A stretch of DNA of 61,166 bases from Paracoccaceae bacterium (GTDB lineage Bacteria > Pseudomonadota > Alphaproteobacteria > Rhodobacterales > Rhodobacteraceae): positions 1-61,166 of the forward strand of contig JAOTXT010000022.1 of NCBI GenBank assembly GCA_029862205.1. Direction: 5' to 3'. The translations under genes and the position numbers were made by a program. Under the pieces are notes generated by a model that saw only the letters and a program-made list of their open reading frames with translations, had not been told where the DNA came from and searched no databases. Below are positions 43,120 to 52,347 of this stretch, in pieces (the first letter of the stretch is position 1; the number at the start of each line of letters is the position of its first letter).

Positions 43120-45371
43120 GCCGGCTTCGGTCCCGCCACCTCCTCCGGCAGGGCCGCCGCAAGCTCCTCGGCGCTTTCGCCGCCCGATGACACCACCTCG
43201 ACCTTGCGGCGTGCCAGCCCGATGCCGTTCTCGGCGAAGACCTCGCGCAGGCGGTGGTAGATCTCGCGCCTGAGCACGAACTGGGCTCGGGGCTTGCACT
43301 TGAACTTGACCCGGAACACTTGCGCCGAGTCGTCGTCGATCATGTAGACCCCCTGGCTCTTCAAGGGTTCGATGAATTTCGGCCCGTGCTCGGGATGCTC
43401 CATGAACTCCGCGCCCACCTTCTTGACCAGTTTCTTGAACTTCTGCGGGTCGACGTCGGGCTCCATCCGGAAGCTCATCTTGTAGATCACCCAGTCCCGG
43501 TTGTGGTTGGTGACGCTTTTGAGCTCGCCGAACGGGATGGTGACGACCGGGCCGCGGTGATGCCTGAGCTGCAGCGAGCGCAGCGAGATCGACTCGACCT
43601 CGCCCCTCAGATCCTGGTCGAGCTCGATATATTCGCCGACCCGAAAGGCGTCGTCGATCAGGAAGAAGGCGCCCGAGAAGATGTCGCGCACCAGCGTCTG
43701 GGCGCCGAAGCCGATGGCGATGCCGACGATCCCGGCAGACGCCAGGAGCGGGCCGATGTCGACGCCTGCCGACGACAGCAGGATCATCACCACGACCACC
43801 GCCAGGATGGTCAGGAGCACATTTCGAAACAGCGGAATCAGCGTGTCGAGCCGCGAGGCGGCCGAGGCGGTGGGGTCGTCCTCGGCATCGCCCGAACCCG
43901 CCACGCTCTCGGTATAGAGCGCGGCGCGGATCAGCCGCCAGACCACATGGGCGAGCAACAGCGTCACCGCGATGTCGAAGGCCGTGTCGGCCCAGCGCGG
44001 CGCGGCTTCGCCCTTGGCGAGCCCATAGAGGTCGAGGCCCCAGAGGTCGGCGATCACGAAGACCGCGACGATCGCCAGCACCGTACGCCAGGTGCCATGC
44101 AGCACGTCGCGATAGCGCAGCGCGGCCGGGCTGGTGCTGGGGATCAGGCTGCGGCAGAGCTCGGTCCCGAACCGGTCGAGGATCGGCATCATCAGAAGCA
44201 GCACCAGGGTGCCCGCCGGGCCGTCGAGCCGCTGGGTTCCTGTCTCGAGCCAGTGGGCGAGCCAATAGGCCCAGGCGCCGGCGATATAGGTGATCAGCAG
44301 GACCGGCCCGGCGGCGACGGCGATCCGGGCGAGCGCGCCAGGGGTTTTGTCCACGTCGATCATCACCGCCCGCAGGGCGTCGCGGATTCGGCCATGGTTG
44401 CGGATCGCGGCTCCGACCAGCAGCGCGGCGACGCCTGTCCCCGCAAGCGCGACGATCACAAGGGCCGGCGGGAATCCGAAGCCGAGCGTCGGCGAGAGCC
44501 CGGCGACCAGCCAGCCCCCGGCCCCGATCATCACCGCGCGGCGGACCAGGCGGTGGATTGACCTGGCTGCCGCGTCACTCAGATGCGCGATCCGGATCTC
44601 TGGCGCGTCCGGCGCGAAGGCGCGCCGCGAGATGACAATGAAAGCCCAGCTGTAGGAGACGCCCACATGGTAGATCCAGACATAGTCGACCAGCGGCCCA
44701 AGCGACCCGGCGACCAGGGGCGCGACTGCCCGCGTCGCCGCGACAAAGGCGATGATTGGCGCGATCTCGACAAGGCCCAGCGCGATGCTGCGCACCACCC
44801 GGTCCCAATAGCTGCCGCTTTGCGGTGCCGAGAGCCAACCGCGCCAAAAGCCGCAGGCCCAGATCACCGCCAAGGCGGCTGCGACCCCGGATAGCAAGAC
44901 GCTTAGCGCCGCCAGGATCATGCCGGTCGCGCCGCTCTGGGCCCGGCCCAGACGCTCGGCTACGCGTTCGCGCCGGTTGCCGATTTTGGCGAGGGCATCC
45001 GCCCAGCGCGAAACCCGGCGCTCGATCGTCGTTGCCATGGCGCGGAGCCGCGCCTGAACGGTCTCCAGCGTGTCCGCGCCCAAGCTATCCTCGGCTGCGC
45101 GTTCGTCGGCCCGGCGTCGCAGTTCCGCCAGCAGCAGCGCCCGGATCTCGGCATCGGTCAGCCGCGCGACCAGGGCGTCGACGGCCTCGGGCGACAGATC
45201 AGCGGGGATCACGGGCGTGGGCGCCGTACTTTCCGTCTCGGAACTCGTTCCGGGGAACTTCGCTTGGGCGGATGCTTCGTGCGGCGTGAGGCAGACGCCG
45301 AGCAACAGCGCGAGGGCCGCCAGCCAGCCGATGCAAGGGCTCGTCGCCCGGCCGCCCATCAATCCCTGCAT
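43116..45371 (-). CDS. MscS-family mechanosensitive ion channel
   Basis: 751 residues. A signal peptide (GWLAALALLLGVCLTPHEASAQ) precedes a ~120-residue charged periplasmic region, about 10 hydrophobic segments, and the MscS core: the pore helix ASAGIVGIAIGFGAQTLVRDIFSGAFFLIDD, then RVGEYIELDQDLRGEVESISLRSLQLRHHRGPVVTIPFGEL and a C-terminal alpha/beta domain. This is a large multi-TM member of the MscK/YbdG type. It should open under hypo-osmotic membrane tension. It lies convergent to the sulfotransferase. Confidence 0.9.
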   Translation of the reverse strand: MQGLMGGRATSPCIGWLAALALLLGVCLTPHEASAQAKFPGTSSETESTAPTPVIPADLSPEAVDALVARLTDAEIRALLLAELRRRADERAAEDSLGADTLETVQARLRAMATTIERRVSRWADALAKIGNRRERVAERLGRAQSGATGMILAALSVLLSGVAAALAVIWACGFWRGWLSAPQSGSYWDRVVRSIALGLVEIAPIIAFVAATRAVAPLVAGSLGPLVDYVWIYHVGVSYSWAFIVISRRAFAPDAPEIRIAHLSDAAARSIHRLVRRAVMIGAGGWLVAGLSPTLGFGFPPALVIVALAGTGVAALLVGAAIRNHGRIRDALRAVMIDVDKTPGALARIAVAAGPVLLITYIAGAWAYWLAHWLETGTQRLDGPAGTLVLLLMMPILDRFGTELCRSLIPSTSPAALRYRDVLHGTWRTVLAIVAVFVIADLWGLDLYGLAKGEAAPRWADTAFDIAVTLLLAHVVWRLIRAALYTESVAGSGDAEDDPTASAASRLDTLIPLFRNVLLTILAVVVVMILLSSAGVDIGPLLASAGIVGIAIGFGAQTLVRDIFSGAFFLIDDAFRVGEYIELDQDLRGEVESISLRSLQLRHHRGPVVTIPFGELKSVTNHNRDWVIYKMSFRMEPDVDPQKFKKLVKKVGAEFMEHPEHGPKFIEPLKSQGVYMIDDDSAQVFRVKFKCKPRAQFVLRREIYHRLREVFAENGIGLARRKVEVVSSGGESAEELAAALPEEVAGPKPA

Positions 45372-45515
45372 CTGACCCCCTGGATTCGAGCCCTGATCTT
45401 AAAAATGTGATAGCCCGTAAGTCCCGGCAGGTCTAAGGAAATGATCCTTCTTGCCGTGGCGTAGAAGCCGACCGGAGACCGCCTTTAGGGGCTTGTCGAT
45501 CGGGTTCGGCGAGGG

Positions 45516-45968
45516 TCAGCCCAGCGCCGCTTTCACCCGGCTGCCGACCGCGCCGAAATCCATTCGGCCGGCATATTTCGACTTGAGCACGCCCATCACC
45601 TTGCCCATGTCGCGGATCGACGAGGCGCCAGTTTCCGTCAGGGCGCATTGGATCGCATCGTCCACTTCCGGGCCGGAAAGGGGCTTGGGCAGAAAATCCT
45701 TGATCACCTCGATTTCGGCGCGCTCTGCCTCGGCCAGCTCCATCCGTCCAGCGGTCTCGTAAGTCTCGGCGGATTCCTCGCGCTGTTTCACCATTTTGGC
45801 GAGCAGCGACATGATGCCGGCATCGTCCAGGCCGCTCGCCCCTTCCTCGGCGCGCAGCGCGATGTCGCGATCCTTGATCGCCGCGGTCATCAGCCGGATG
45901 GTGCCGATCCGGACTTTGTCCTTGGCCAGCATGGCCTCCTTCAAGGCCACATTGATGCGATCGCGCAT
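45516..45968 (-). CDS. GatB/YqeY domain protein
   Basis: 150 residues. MRDRINVALKEAMLAKDKVRIGTIRLMTAAIKDRDI and IMSLLAKMVKQREESAETY, FLPKPLSGPEVDDAI, and IRDMGKVMGVLKSKYAGRMDFGAV match YqeY throughout. The domain is related to the tail of GatB and probably binds tRNA, but the cellular role is not settled. Divergent from carA, a common alphaproteobacterial arrangement. Confidence 0.93.
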   Translation of the reverse strand: MRDRINVALKEAMLAKDKVRIGTIRLMTAAIKDRDIALRAEEGASGLDDAGIMSLLAKMVKQREESAETYETAGRMELAEAERAEIEVIKDFLPKPLSGPEVDDAIQCALTETGASSIRDMGKVMGVLKSKYAGRMDFGAVGSRVKAALG

Positions 45969-46070
45969 GAAGTCCTCGAGCCGTCGCGCCGCCCGGGGCG
46001 GCAGGGACGGCGAGACTACAATACGGGAATTTTCCCGGCAACAATTCGGGTGCTCTATAAGACATTGTTA

Positions 46071-46085
46071 TTAAACAGTTTTTAA
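46071..46085. promoter_or_regulatory. CtrA-like TTAA-N7-TTAA motif in the yqeY-carA interval
   Basis: TTAA (46071-46074) and TTAA (46082-46085) are spaced by seven bases inside an AT-rich stretch. The 3' C of the consensus is missing. Chance occurrence in AT-rich DNA is quite possible. Confidence 0.25.
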
Positions 46086-46100
46086 TATTCTGACAAGTGC

Positions 46101-46129
46101 TTGACCGGTCCATGGGCGCAAACTAGGTT
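46101..46129 (+). promoter_or_regulatory. Candidate carA promoter
   Basis: TTGACC (46101-46106) and TAGGTT (46124-46129) are 17 nt apart and lie 77 nt before the carA ATG. The -35 is good and the -10 moderate. Confidence 0.4.
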
Positions 46130-46205
46130 GCGCCGCGAGGCGATTGGCGGCGGAGCGTCCCCAGCCGGGGAATCGCGCCCGATCGATCGCTGGACGGGAC
46201 CGGCG

Positions 46206-47402
46206 ATGTCGTCAGTAATCCTTTCAGACCAAGCGGATATGTTCGGCGCCGGAGGCGTCGCCGACCGGTCAACCGGGTGCCTGGCCCTGGCTGACGGCAC
46301 GCTGTTCTTCGGGCTGGGATTCGGCGCCACCGGGATGGCGGTCGGCGAGCTCTGCTTCAACACCGCGATGACCGGCTATCAGGAGATCATGACCGATCCC
46401 TCCTATGCCGGACAGATGGTGACATTCACCTTTCCCCATATCGGCAATGTGGGCGCCAACCCGGAGGACGAGGAGAGCGTCGATCCGGTCGCTCTGGGCA
46501 TGGTCGTGAAATGGGATGTGACCGAACCCTCGAATTGGCGCGCGGCCGAGCATCTGAGCGCCTGGCTGTCCCGCCATGGGCGGATCGGTATCTCGGCGGT
46601 GGATACGCGGCGCCTGACGCGGCGCATCCGCGACCAGGGCATGCCCCACGCGGCGATCGCGCATGCCGCCGACGGCATCTTCGACACGGATGCGCTGATC
46701 GCCGCGGCGAAGGGGTTTGGTGGGCTGGAAGGCGCCGATCTCGCCGCCCAGGTCACCTGTGCCCAATCTTACCGCTGGGACGAGGGCCGCTGGGCCTGGG
46801 GCGACGGCTTCGCGCGCCAGGGGGCGCCGCGGCACAAAGTGGTGGCGGTCGACTATGGCGCCAAGCGCAACATCCTGCGATGCCTGGCGAGCGTGGGCTG
46901 CGAGGTAATTGTGCTGCCCGCAAGCGCCTCGGCCGAGGACGTGCTGGCCCATGAGCCTGACGGACTGTTTCTCTCGAACGGCCCGGGCGATCCTGCGGCG
47001 ACGGGTCTCTATGCGGTGCCGATGATCCAGGCGGTGATCGAGACCGGGACCCCAGTCTTCGGCATTTGTCTTGGCCACCAGATGCTGGCGCTGGCGCTGG
47101 GGGCCAAGACGCTGAAGATGAACCATGGCCACCACGGGGCCAATCACCCGGTTAAGGATCTGGAAACCGGCAAGGTCGAAATCACCTCGATGAACCACGG
47201 CTTCGCGGTCGATGCGGATAGCTTGCCCAACGGTGTGGTTCAGACCCATGTCTCGCTTTTCGACGGCTCGAATTGTGGCTTGCGGGTCGAGGGACGGCCG
47301 GTTTTCTCGGTCCAGTATCATCCGGAGGCGAGCCCGGGGCCGCAGGACAGCTATTACCTGTTCCAGCGCTTTGCCGCTGCTATGGACGCGCGCGCGGCCT
47401 GA
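46206..47402 (+). CDS. carA: Carbamoyl-phosphate synthase small (glutaminase) subunit
   Basis: 398 residues from ATG 46206. TGCLALADGTLFFGLGFGATG and CFNTAMTGYQEIMTDPSYAGQ are the CarA N-domain. FLSNGPGDPAATG, PVFGICLGHQM with the catalytic Cys, and FSVQYHPEASPGPQDS with His and Glu complete the glutaminase triad. It supplies ammonia to CarB for arginine and pyrimidine synthesis. carB is not adjacent; instead, the stop overlaps the start of a ketodeoxygalactonokinase gene (TGATG). Confidence 0.97.
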   Translation: MSSVILSDQADMFGAGGVADRSTGCLALADGTLFFGLGFGATGMAVGELCFNTAMTGYQEIMTDPSYAGQMVTFTFPHIGNVGANPEDEESVDPVALGMVVKWDVTEPSNWRAAEHLSAWLSRHGRIGISAVDTRRLTRRIRDQGMPHAAIAHAADGIFDTDALIAAAKGFGGLEGADLAAQVTCAQSYRWDEGRWAWGDGFARQGAPRHKVVAVDYGAKRNILRCLASVGCEVIVLPASASAEDVLAHEPDGLFLSNGPGDPAATGLYAVPMIQAVIETGTPVFGICLGHQMLALALGAKTLKMNHGHHGANHPVKDLETGKVEITSMNHGFAVDADSLPNGVVQTHVSLFDGSNCGLRVEGRPVFSVQYHPEASPGPQDSYYLFQRFAAAMDARAA

Positions 47403-48301
47403 TGGCCCATCCGGGCACCCAAAAACCGTGGATCGCCGTCGATTGGGGAACCACCCGTCTGCGAGCCTGGGCGATGGACAGTGACCGGCCACTGAAGCAG
47501 CGCATGTCCGATCAGGGGATGGCGGGCCTGGCGCCCCATGCGTTCGAACCGGCTTTGATCGCGCTGGTGGATGACTGGCTCGCGTCCGCGGGCCGAACCC
47601 TTGTTGTCGCATGTGGGATGGTGGGCGCACGGCAGGGCTGGATCGAGGCGCCCTATGTCCAGGTGCCATGTGCGCCTTTCGCCGGCGACGCCTTCACGGC
47701 GGCGCCGGCGGCGGACGCTCGGCTGGATGTGCGGATCATCCCGGGCTTGATGCAAGCGGACCCCGCGGATGTGATGCGGGGCGAGGAGACCCAGATCTCC
47801 GGTTTCCTGTCGCGTGACCCGCACTTCGAGGGGCTGCTTTGCCTGCCGGGAACCCACACGAAATGGGCTTTCGTAGGTGGCGGGCACGTTACCGGATTCA
47901 CCACGATGATGACCGGCGAGATCTTCGCGCTTCTGGCCGAGCAATCGGTCTTGCGCCACTCGGTTGGAGACGGATGGGATGAGGCCGGCTTTGAGCAGGC
48001 CGTGGCGGCACCTGCCCCCGCACCAGGACGACTTTTCGAGCTGCGCGCCCAGTCGCTTCTCGAGGGCCTTGCGCCGGGCGCCGCCCGGGCGATGCTCTCG
48101 GGCCGTTTGATCGCGTCCGAACTCGACGCGGTCGAGATCGTTGACTGCCCTGTCGTCGTGATCGGGAGCGATGCGCTGGCGGGCCACTACGCCCGGGCGC
48201 TGGAACTGCGTGGATGTTCCGTGTCTCGGTTGGATGGCGAGGAGGTCGTCCTGGCGGGTCTGATCCAGGCCAAGGGCGCCATGGCGGAGGTGGTCCGGTG
48301 A
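47402..48301 (+). CDS. dgoK: 2-dehydro-3-deoxygalactonokinase
   Basis: 299 residues. WIAVDWGTTRLRAWAMD is the phosphate-1/ATP site of this kinase family, VACGMVGARQGWIEAPYV and LLCLPGTHTKWAFV(G) are the family's landmarks, and GSDALAGHYARAL is near the end. It phosphorylates 2-keto-3-deoxygalactonate at C6, giving the substrate of the adjacent aldolase. The ATG overlaps the carA stop (TGATG), and its own stop overlaps the aldolase start (GTGA). Confidence 0.92.
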   Translation: MAHPGTQKPWIAVDWGTTRLRAWAMDSDRPLKQRMSDQGMAGLAPHAFEPALIALVDDWLASAGRTLVVACGMVGARQGWIEAPYVQVPCAPFAGDAFTAAPAADARLDVRIIPGLMQADPADVMRGEETQISGFLSRDPHFEGLLCLPGTHTKWAFVGGGHVTGFTTMMTGEIFALLAEQSVLRHSVGDGWDEAGFEQAVAAPAPAPGRLFELRAQSLLEGLAPGAARAMLSGRLIASELDAVEIVDCPVVVIGSDALAGHYARALELRGCSVSRLDGEEVVLAGLIQAKGAMAEVVR

Positions 48302-48906
48302 GCCGGCCGATCATCGCGATCCTGCGGGGGATCCGGCCGGACGAGGCGGTGGAGATCGGTGCCGCGTTGATCGACGCCGGGATCGACCGGATCGAGGTGC
48401 CGCTGAACTCACCGGACCCGCTGGACAGCATCGCCGCGCTGGCGGAACGCTTTGGCGGTCAGGCATTGATTGGCGCGGGCACGGTGGTGACCCCCGAGCA
48501 GGTCCGTGCTGTCCACGGCGCTGGCGGGCAGCTTGTCGTGTCGCCGAATTTCGACGCGGGCGTTGTTGCCGAGACCAAGGCTTTGGCGATGCAATCCTTC
48601 CCTGGCGTGTTCACTGCTACCGAGTGCTTCGGGGCGCTGGCGGCCGGAGCGGACGGTTTGAAGATCTTTCCCGCCTTCAAACTGGGCACTGATGGGCTAA
48701 AGGCGCTGAGGGACGTGCTGCCGTCCGAGTGCCCGGTCTACGCGGTCGGAGGTGTCGGTCCGGACGATCTCGCGACCTGGATCGAGGCAGGGGCGGATGG
48801 TTTCGGCATCGGCGGGGCGCTTTTCCGGCCGGGTGCCTCCGCCACCAATGCGGCCGCGAAGGCGCGCCTCTTCACTGCTGCCTACGACCGGGCGCATGGT
48901 GGATAA
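48298..48906 (+). CDS. dgoA: 2-dehydro-3-deoxy-6-phosphogalactonate aldolase
   Basis: 202 residues from GTG 48298. PIIAILRGIRPDEAVEIGAALIDAGIDRIEVPLNSP is the Eda/DgoA N-terminus, GAGTVVTP and FTATECFGALAAGADGLKIFPA carry the catalytic Glu and Schiff-base Lys, and VGPDDLATWIEAGADGFGIGG ends the barrel. It cleaves KDPGal to pyruvate and glyceraldehyde-3-phosphate. Coupled to dgoK; no galactonate dehydratase or transporter is in the window. Confidence 0.92.
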   Translation: MSRPIIAILRGIRPDEAVEIGAALIDAGIDRIEVPLNSPDPLDSIAALAERFGGQALIGAGTVVTPEQVRAVHGAGGQLVVSPNFDAGVVAETKALAMQSFPGVFTATECFGALAAGADGLKIFPAFKLGTDGLKALRDVLPSECPVYAVGGVGPDDLATWIEAGADGFGIGGALFRPGASATNAAAKARLFTAAYDRAHGG

Positions 48907-48923
48907 CGGCCTGGCCGCACGGC

Positions 48924-48939
48924 TTAAGAAGCCCTTAAC
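48924..48939 (+). promoter_or_regulatory. Perfect CtrA box upstream of the glycosyltransferase
   Basis: TTAAGAAGCCCTTAAC matches the full TTAA-N7-TTAAC consensus of the alphaproteobacterial cell-cycle regulator CtrA. It lies about 160 nt before the glycosyltransferase ATG. Two further TTAA cores follow within 20 nt. Confidence 0.55.
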
Positions 48940-49101
48940 TAATTAAGGATTAAGCAAGAATCCTCCAGAATTCACATGGGAGGCTGTCTTGCGTTGCTTG
49001 TCATTCGCCGCCGGCGATCACTGCGGCAAGGGGGGAGTGGGTCTCGCGTTCGTGAGATTCGAGGGGGCGGGACTCTGTATGTTGCGGATCGGGGCCAGGC
49101 G

Positions 49102-50967
49102 ATGACCCCGCCGCTGGAAATGCTGGATCAAGGCGCCGGGATCGATCGCGGTGACCATCGCCGCCTGGGTGAGATCCTGTTGTCGCAATCGCTGATCGAC
49201 CAATCACGGCTGGACCTTGCACTGGCCCGCCAAAGGACGTCGCAGCAACGCCTGGGCGAGGTGCTGTTGGCGCGTGGGCTACTCGACGGCCATGCCGTCG
49301 CCTCGGCGCTAGCCGCGCAGTGGGGCATCGCGCAGGCGGATCTGGAGCGCGACCCACCGGATGGAGGCCTGATCGAGCCCGATCTGCTGGAACTCTATCT
49401 ACGGCACCGCATCCTGCCCTGGCGCCGCGCCGGCAGCCTGGTCAGCTTCGTGACCGATCGGCCGGAAGCCGCGCTGACCTCGCTGGCTTCGATCGACGCG
49501 GTCGGCTCGGCGGTCGCCGTTGTGCCGACGCGGCAATTCGATCAGGCGATCGGCCAGGCGCTGGGACCAGCACTCGCGCGGCGCGCCGCCGAGCGGACGC
49601 CGCTGGGCGAAAGCGTGCGCGCGCTCGGTCGGGCGAGGCTGGTCTCGGTCGCGGTGCTTCTGGGCCTAATAACGATGCTGTTTTGGGGCGGGTTGCCCGG
49701 CATCGCGGTGGCCTGTGGCATGCTGTTGGTGCTGAACCTGGCAACCACGATTCTGCGTCTCGCCGCGCTGATCGCCGGTCGTCCTCCGGCGCGGCACCAG
49801 GCCCTGTCCGAGGCGGTCGGTGCCTTGCCGATCGTGACAATCCTCGTGCCGCTCTTCCGCGAGGCTCGGATGGTGCCGGAGGTGATCTCGGCGCTGGCCG
49901 AGCTCGACTATCCGGCCGAGAGCCTGGACGTGAAATTGCTGCTCGAGGAAGGCGATGCCGACACCCGAGCCGCTGTCGCCCGGATTCGGCCGCCTGGCTG
50001 GGTCCAGGCCTTGGTCGTGCCTGCTGGAATGCCGCAGACGAAGCCGAGGGCGCTCAACTATGCGCTCGATTTCGCGCGGGGTGAGATCATCGGGATCCTG
50101 GATGCCGAGGACCGGCCCGATCCCGGCCAGTTGCGCCAGGTCGCGGGATACCTGGGCGATGCACCTGCCGACGTGGCCTGCGTGCAATGCCAGCTCTCCT
50201 ACTACAACGCGACGGAAAACTGGATTACCCGGTGCTTCCAGATCGAATACGCCATTTGGTTCGAGGTTTTGCTGGGCGGGTTCCAGCGGCTGGGCCTGCC
50301 AATTCCCTTGGGCGGCACCTCGGTCTATTTCCGGCGCCGCGCGCTCGAGCGGTTGGGCGCCTGGGATGCACACAACGTGACCGAGGACGCGGATCTGGGA
50401 ATGCGGCTCGCGCGCCGCGGCATGCGCTGCGCGGTGCTGAAAAGCACCACGGGCGAGGAGGCGAACTGCCAATTGGCCCCCTGGATCCGGCAGCGCTCGC
50501 GCTGGCTGAAAGGTTATCTGCTGACCTGGCTCAGCCATATGCGCGCGCCCGTGCGCTTGTGGTGCGAACTGGGTCTGCGTGGCTTCCTGGGGCTCAACAT
50601 CCTGTTTCTGGGCGCCGCCGCGACCTATCTGGCGATGCCGGTCTTCTGGGTCGCGGTTGTCACTGGATTCCTGACCGGTCAGACACTTTGGCAATCCGCC
50701 ATGCCAGGCTGGGCGTTCTGGCCGCTGATCGTCTCGCTGGCGCTCGGCCAAGTAGTGATGCTGGGCTGCGCGGCGCTGGCGATGATCCGCCGGCGCAGCC
50801 TGTGCCTGCTGGTCTGGGTGCCAACCCTGCCGATCTACTGGACCCTAGGGGCCATTGCGGCCTGGAAGGCGGTGATCGAGATCGTGCTGTTGCCCTATTA
50901 TTGGGACAAGACCCAGCACGGCGTCAGCCGCGTTTTCAAGAAAGAGCCGGAGGCGCGCATGAGATAG
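49102..50967 (+). CDS. Membrane glycosyltransferase family 2 with N-terminal MshEN-like domain
   Basis: About 621 residues from ATG 49102. The first ~150 residues (GEILLSQSLIDQSRLDLALARQRTSQQRLGEVLLARGLLD and HAVASALAAQWGIAQ) look like an MshEN/GspE-N domain, a fold that can bind cyclic-di-GMP in MshE ATPases. Two membrane helices follow, then a GT2 catalytic domain: TILVPLFREARMVPEVI, the ILDAEDRPDP aspartates, TEDADLGMRLARRG, and RQRSRWLKGY (QxxRW). Four C-terminal helices complete it. It probably makes an exopolysaccharide or cell-wall glycan, with c-di-GMP input possible. Upstream lies a perfect CtrA box. Confidence 0.85.
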   Translation: MTPPLEMLDQGAGIDRGDHRRLGEILLSQSLIDQSRLDLALARQRTSQQRLGEVLLARGLLDGHAVASALAAQWGIAQADLERDPPDGGLIEPDLLELYLRHRILPWRRAGSLVSFVTDRPEAALTSLASIDAVGSAVAVVPTRQFDQAIGQALGPALARRAAERTPLGESVRALGRARLVSVAVLLGLITMLFWGGLPGIAVACGMLLVLNLATTILRLAALIAGRPPARHQALSEAVGALPIVTILVPLFREARMVPEVISALAELDYPAESLDVKLLLEEGDADTRAAVARIRPPGWVQALVVPAGMPQTKPRALNYALDFARGEIIGILDAEDRPDPGQLRQVAGYLGDAPADVACVQCQLSYYNATENWITRCFQIEYAIWFEVLLGGFQRLGLPIPLGGTSVYFRRRALERLGAWDAHNVTEDADLGMRLARRGMRCAVLKSTTGEEANCQLAPWIRQRSRWLKGYLLTWLSHMRAPVRLWCELGLRGFLGLNILFLGAAATYLAMPVFWVAVVTGFLTGQTLWQSAMPGWAFWPLIVSLALGQVVMLGCAALAMIRRRSLCLLVWVPTLPIYWTLGAIAAWKAVIEIVLLPYYWDKTQHGVSRVFKKEPEARMR

Positions 50968-51089
50968 GCTTGGATGTCATCGCCGGTTCTGAGGCCAGGA
51001 CCATCGCCGTACACGCGATCTTGCGTGGAAACTGCCCGAGATTGGTCCATTCTTGAGGGAACGGAATCAGGATCAGGGAGGCCATTCCG

Positions 51090-52079
51090 ATGACAGCATC
51101 CAGCGAAAAATCCGTTCTCGACCGGCGCGCTCTGTTGAGCGGTGGCGTCGTGGCCGGCGCCGCCCTCGCCGCCGGTCTGCCCCGCGAGGCGACGGCGGTG
51201 GCGCCGAAACAGGGGCTGAGCCGTCCCAGCGTCTACCGCTTCGGGCTGGGCGATTTCGAGGTCACGTCGATCCTCGATGGAGCGATCCAGCTCGATGGAC
51301 CGCATCCGATCTTCGGGCAGAATACAACCCAGGAAGAGGTCGCGGCGCTGGCGGTGGCGAACTTCCTGCCGCCGGACCGGATGGAGATCCCGTTCACAGT
51401 GACCGTGGTCAACACCGGGACCGAGGTGATCCTGTTCGACAGCGGCAACGGCGCGAGGCGGCGGCCCAATGCCGGGCGGCTGCGCGAGCTGCTCGCCGAT
51501 GCCGGGCTGACGCCGGAGCAGGTCGACATCGTGGCGCTGACCCATTTCCACGGCGACCATATCGGCGGGCTGATGGAGGATGGCAGCCCCGCTTTCCCCA
51601 ATGCCACCTATGTGATCGCCGATGCCGAGTATGACTACTGGTCCGACGAGTCGCTGCTGTCGAACGAGTCGATGAAAGGGCGCGCCGAGCTGGTGCACTC
51701 GAACGTGGTTCCCCACGCCCCGAAGACCCGCTTCATCAAGGGCGGCGACGCGGTGGTCAGCGGCATCGAGGCGGTGGACTCGTGGGGCCACACGCCGGGG
51801 CACACCTCCTATCATTTGGAGAGCCAGGGCCGGCGGCTCCTGGTGCTGGGCGATGTCTGCAACCACTACGTAGTGTCGCTGCAGCGCCCGGACTGGCATG
51901 TGCGCTTCGACATGGACAAGGAGGGCGCGGTCGCGGCCCGCAAGAAGACGCTTGGGATGATCGCCGCCGACCGGATTCCGTTCGTTGGCTATCACATGCC
52001 GCCGCCTGCGGTCGGCTATCTCGAGCCGCTGGGCGAGGGCTTCCGCTTCGTGCCCGTCAGCTATCAGCTGAACCTCTGA
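51090..52079 (+). CDS. Tat-exported metallo-beta-lactamase-fold hydrolase
   Basis: 329 residues. LDRRALLSGGVVAGAALAAGLP is a twin-arginine signal. THFHGDHIGG is the HxHxDH metal site, HTPGHTSYHL and GDVCNHYV carry the next His and Asp, and GYHMPPPAVG the last His. The fold resembles quorum-quenching lactonases and organophosphate hydrolases (the NxGxx...FDSGNGAR region). The periplasmic substrate is unknown. A strong terminator follows. Confidence 0.88.
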   Translation: MTASSEKSVLDRRALLSGGVVAGAALAAGLPREATAVAPKQGLSRPSVYRFGLGDFEVTSILDGAIQLDGPHPIFGQNTTQEEVAALAVANFLPPDRMEIPFTVTVVNTGTEVILFDSGNGARRRPNAGRLRELLADAGLTPEQVDIVALTHFHGDHIGGLMEDGSPAFPNATYVIADAEYDYWSDESLLSNESMKGRAELVHSNVVPHAPKTRFIKGGDAVVSGIEAVDSWGHTPGHTSYHLESQGRRLLVLGDVCNHYVVSLQRPDWHVRFDMDKEGAVAARKKTLGMIAADRIPFVGYHMPPPAVGYLEPLGEGFRFVPVSYQLNL

Positions 52080-52095
52080 GCAGGCACCAAGCGCC

Positions 52096-52142
52096 GGACA
52101 TGGGCCGCGGGGTTTCGCCCCCCGCGGCCCTGTCCAGGTTTT
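52096..52142 (+). terminator. Strong rho-independent terminator after the lactamase-fold gene
   Basis: GGACA-t-GGGCCGCGGGG pairs with CCCCGCGGCCC-TGTCC, a 16-bp stem with one bulged base and a 7-nt loop, followed by AGGTTTT. It begins 17 nt after the stop codon. Confidence 0.8.
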
Positions 52143-52347
52143 GAAGGTATCGGTAAACCACCGATTGTATTTTTAAACTGATTTAACAACCTATTGTTTT
52201 CAAAATAAAAAATGGCGGAACTCGTTGATCTGCCGCCCTCCTTCAGTCACAATTTGCAACTGAGACGGCGCCGGACGAAAAGTGCGCCGAAGGGGGAGTG
52301 AAACAAAACGCCGGCGCAGAATGCCGGCATTGACCCGAGAGACCGAC

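Noticed and set aside
52174-52187. TTAA-N6-TTAAC upstream of pilin copy 1 as a CtrA box
   Set aside because: The spacing is six, not seven, in an AT-rich stretch, so it does not meet the consensus.
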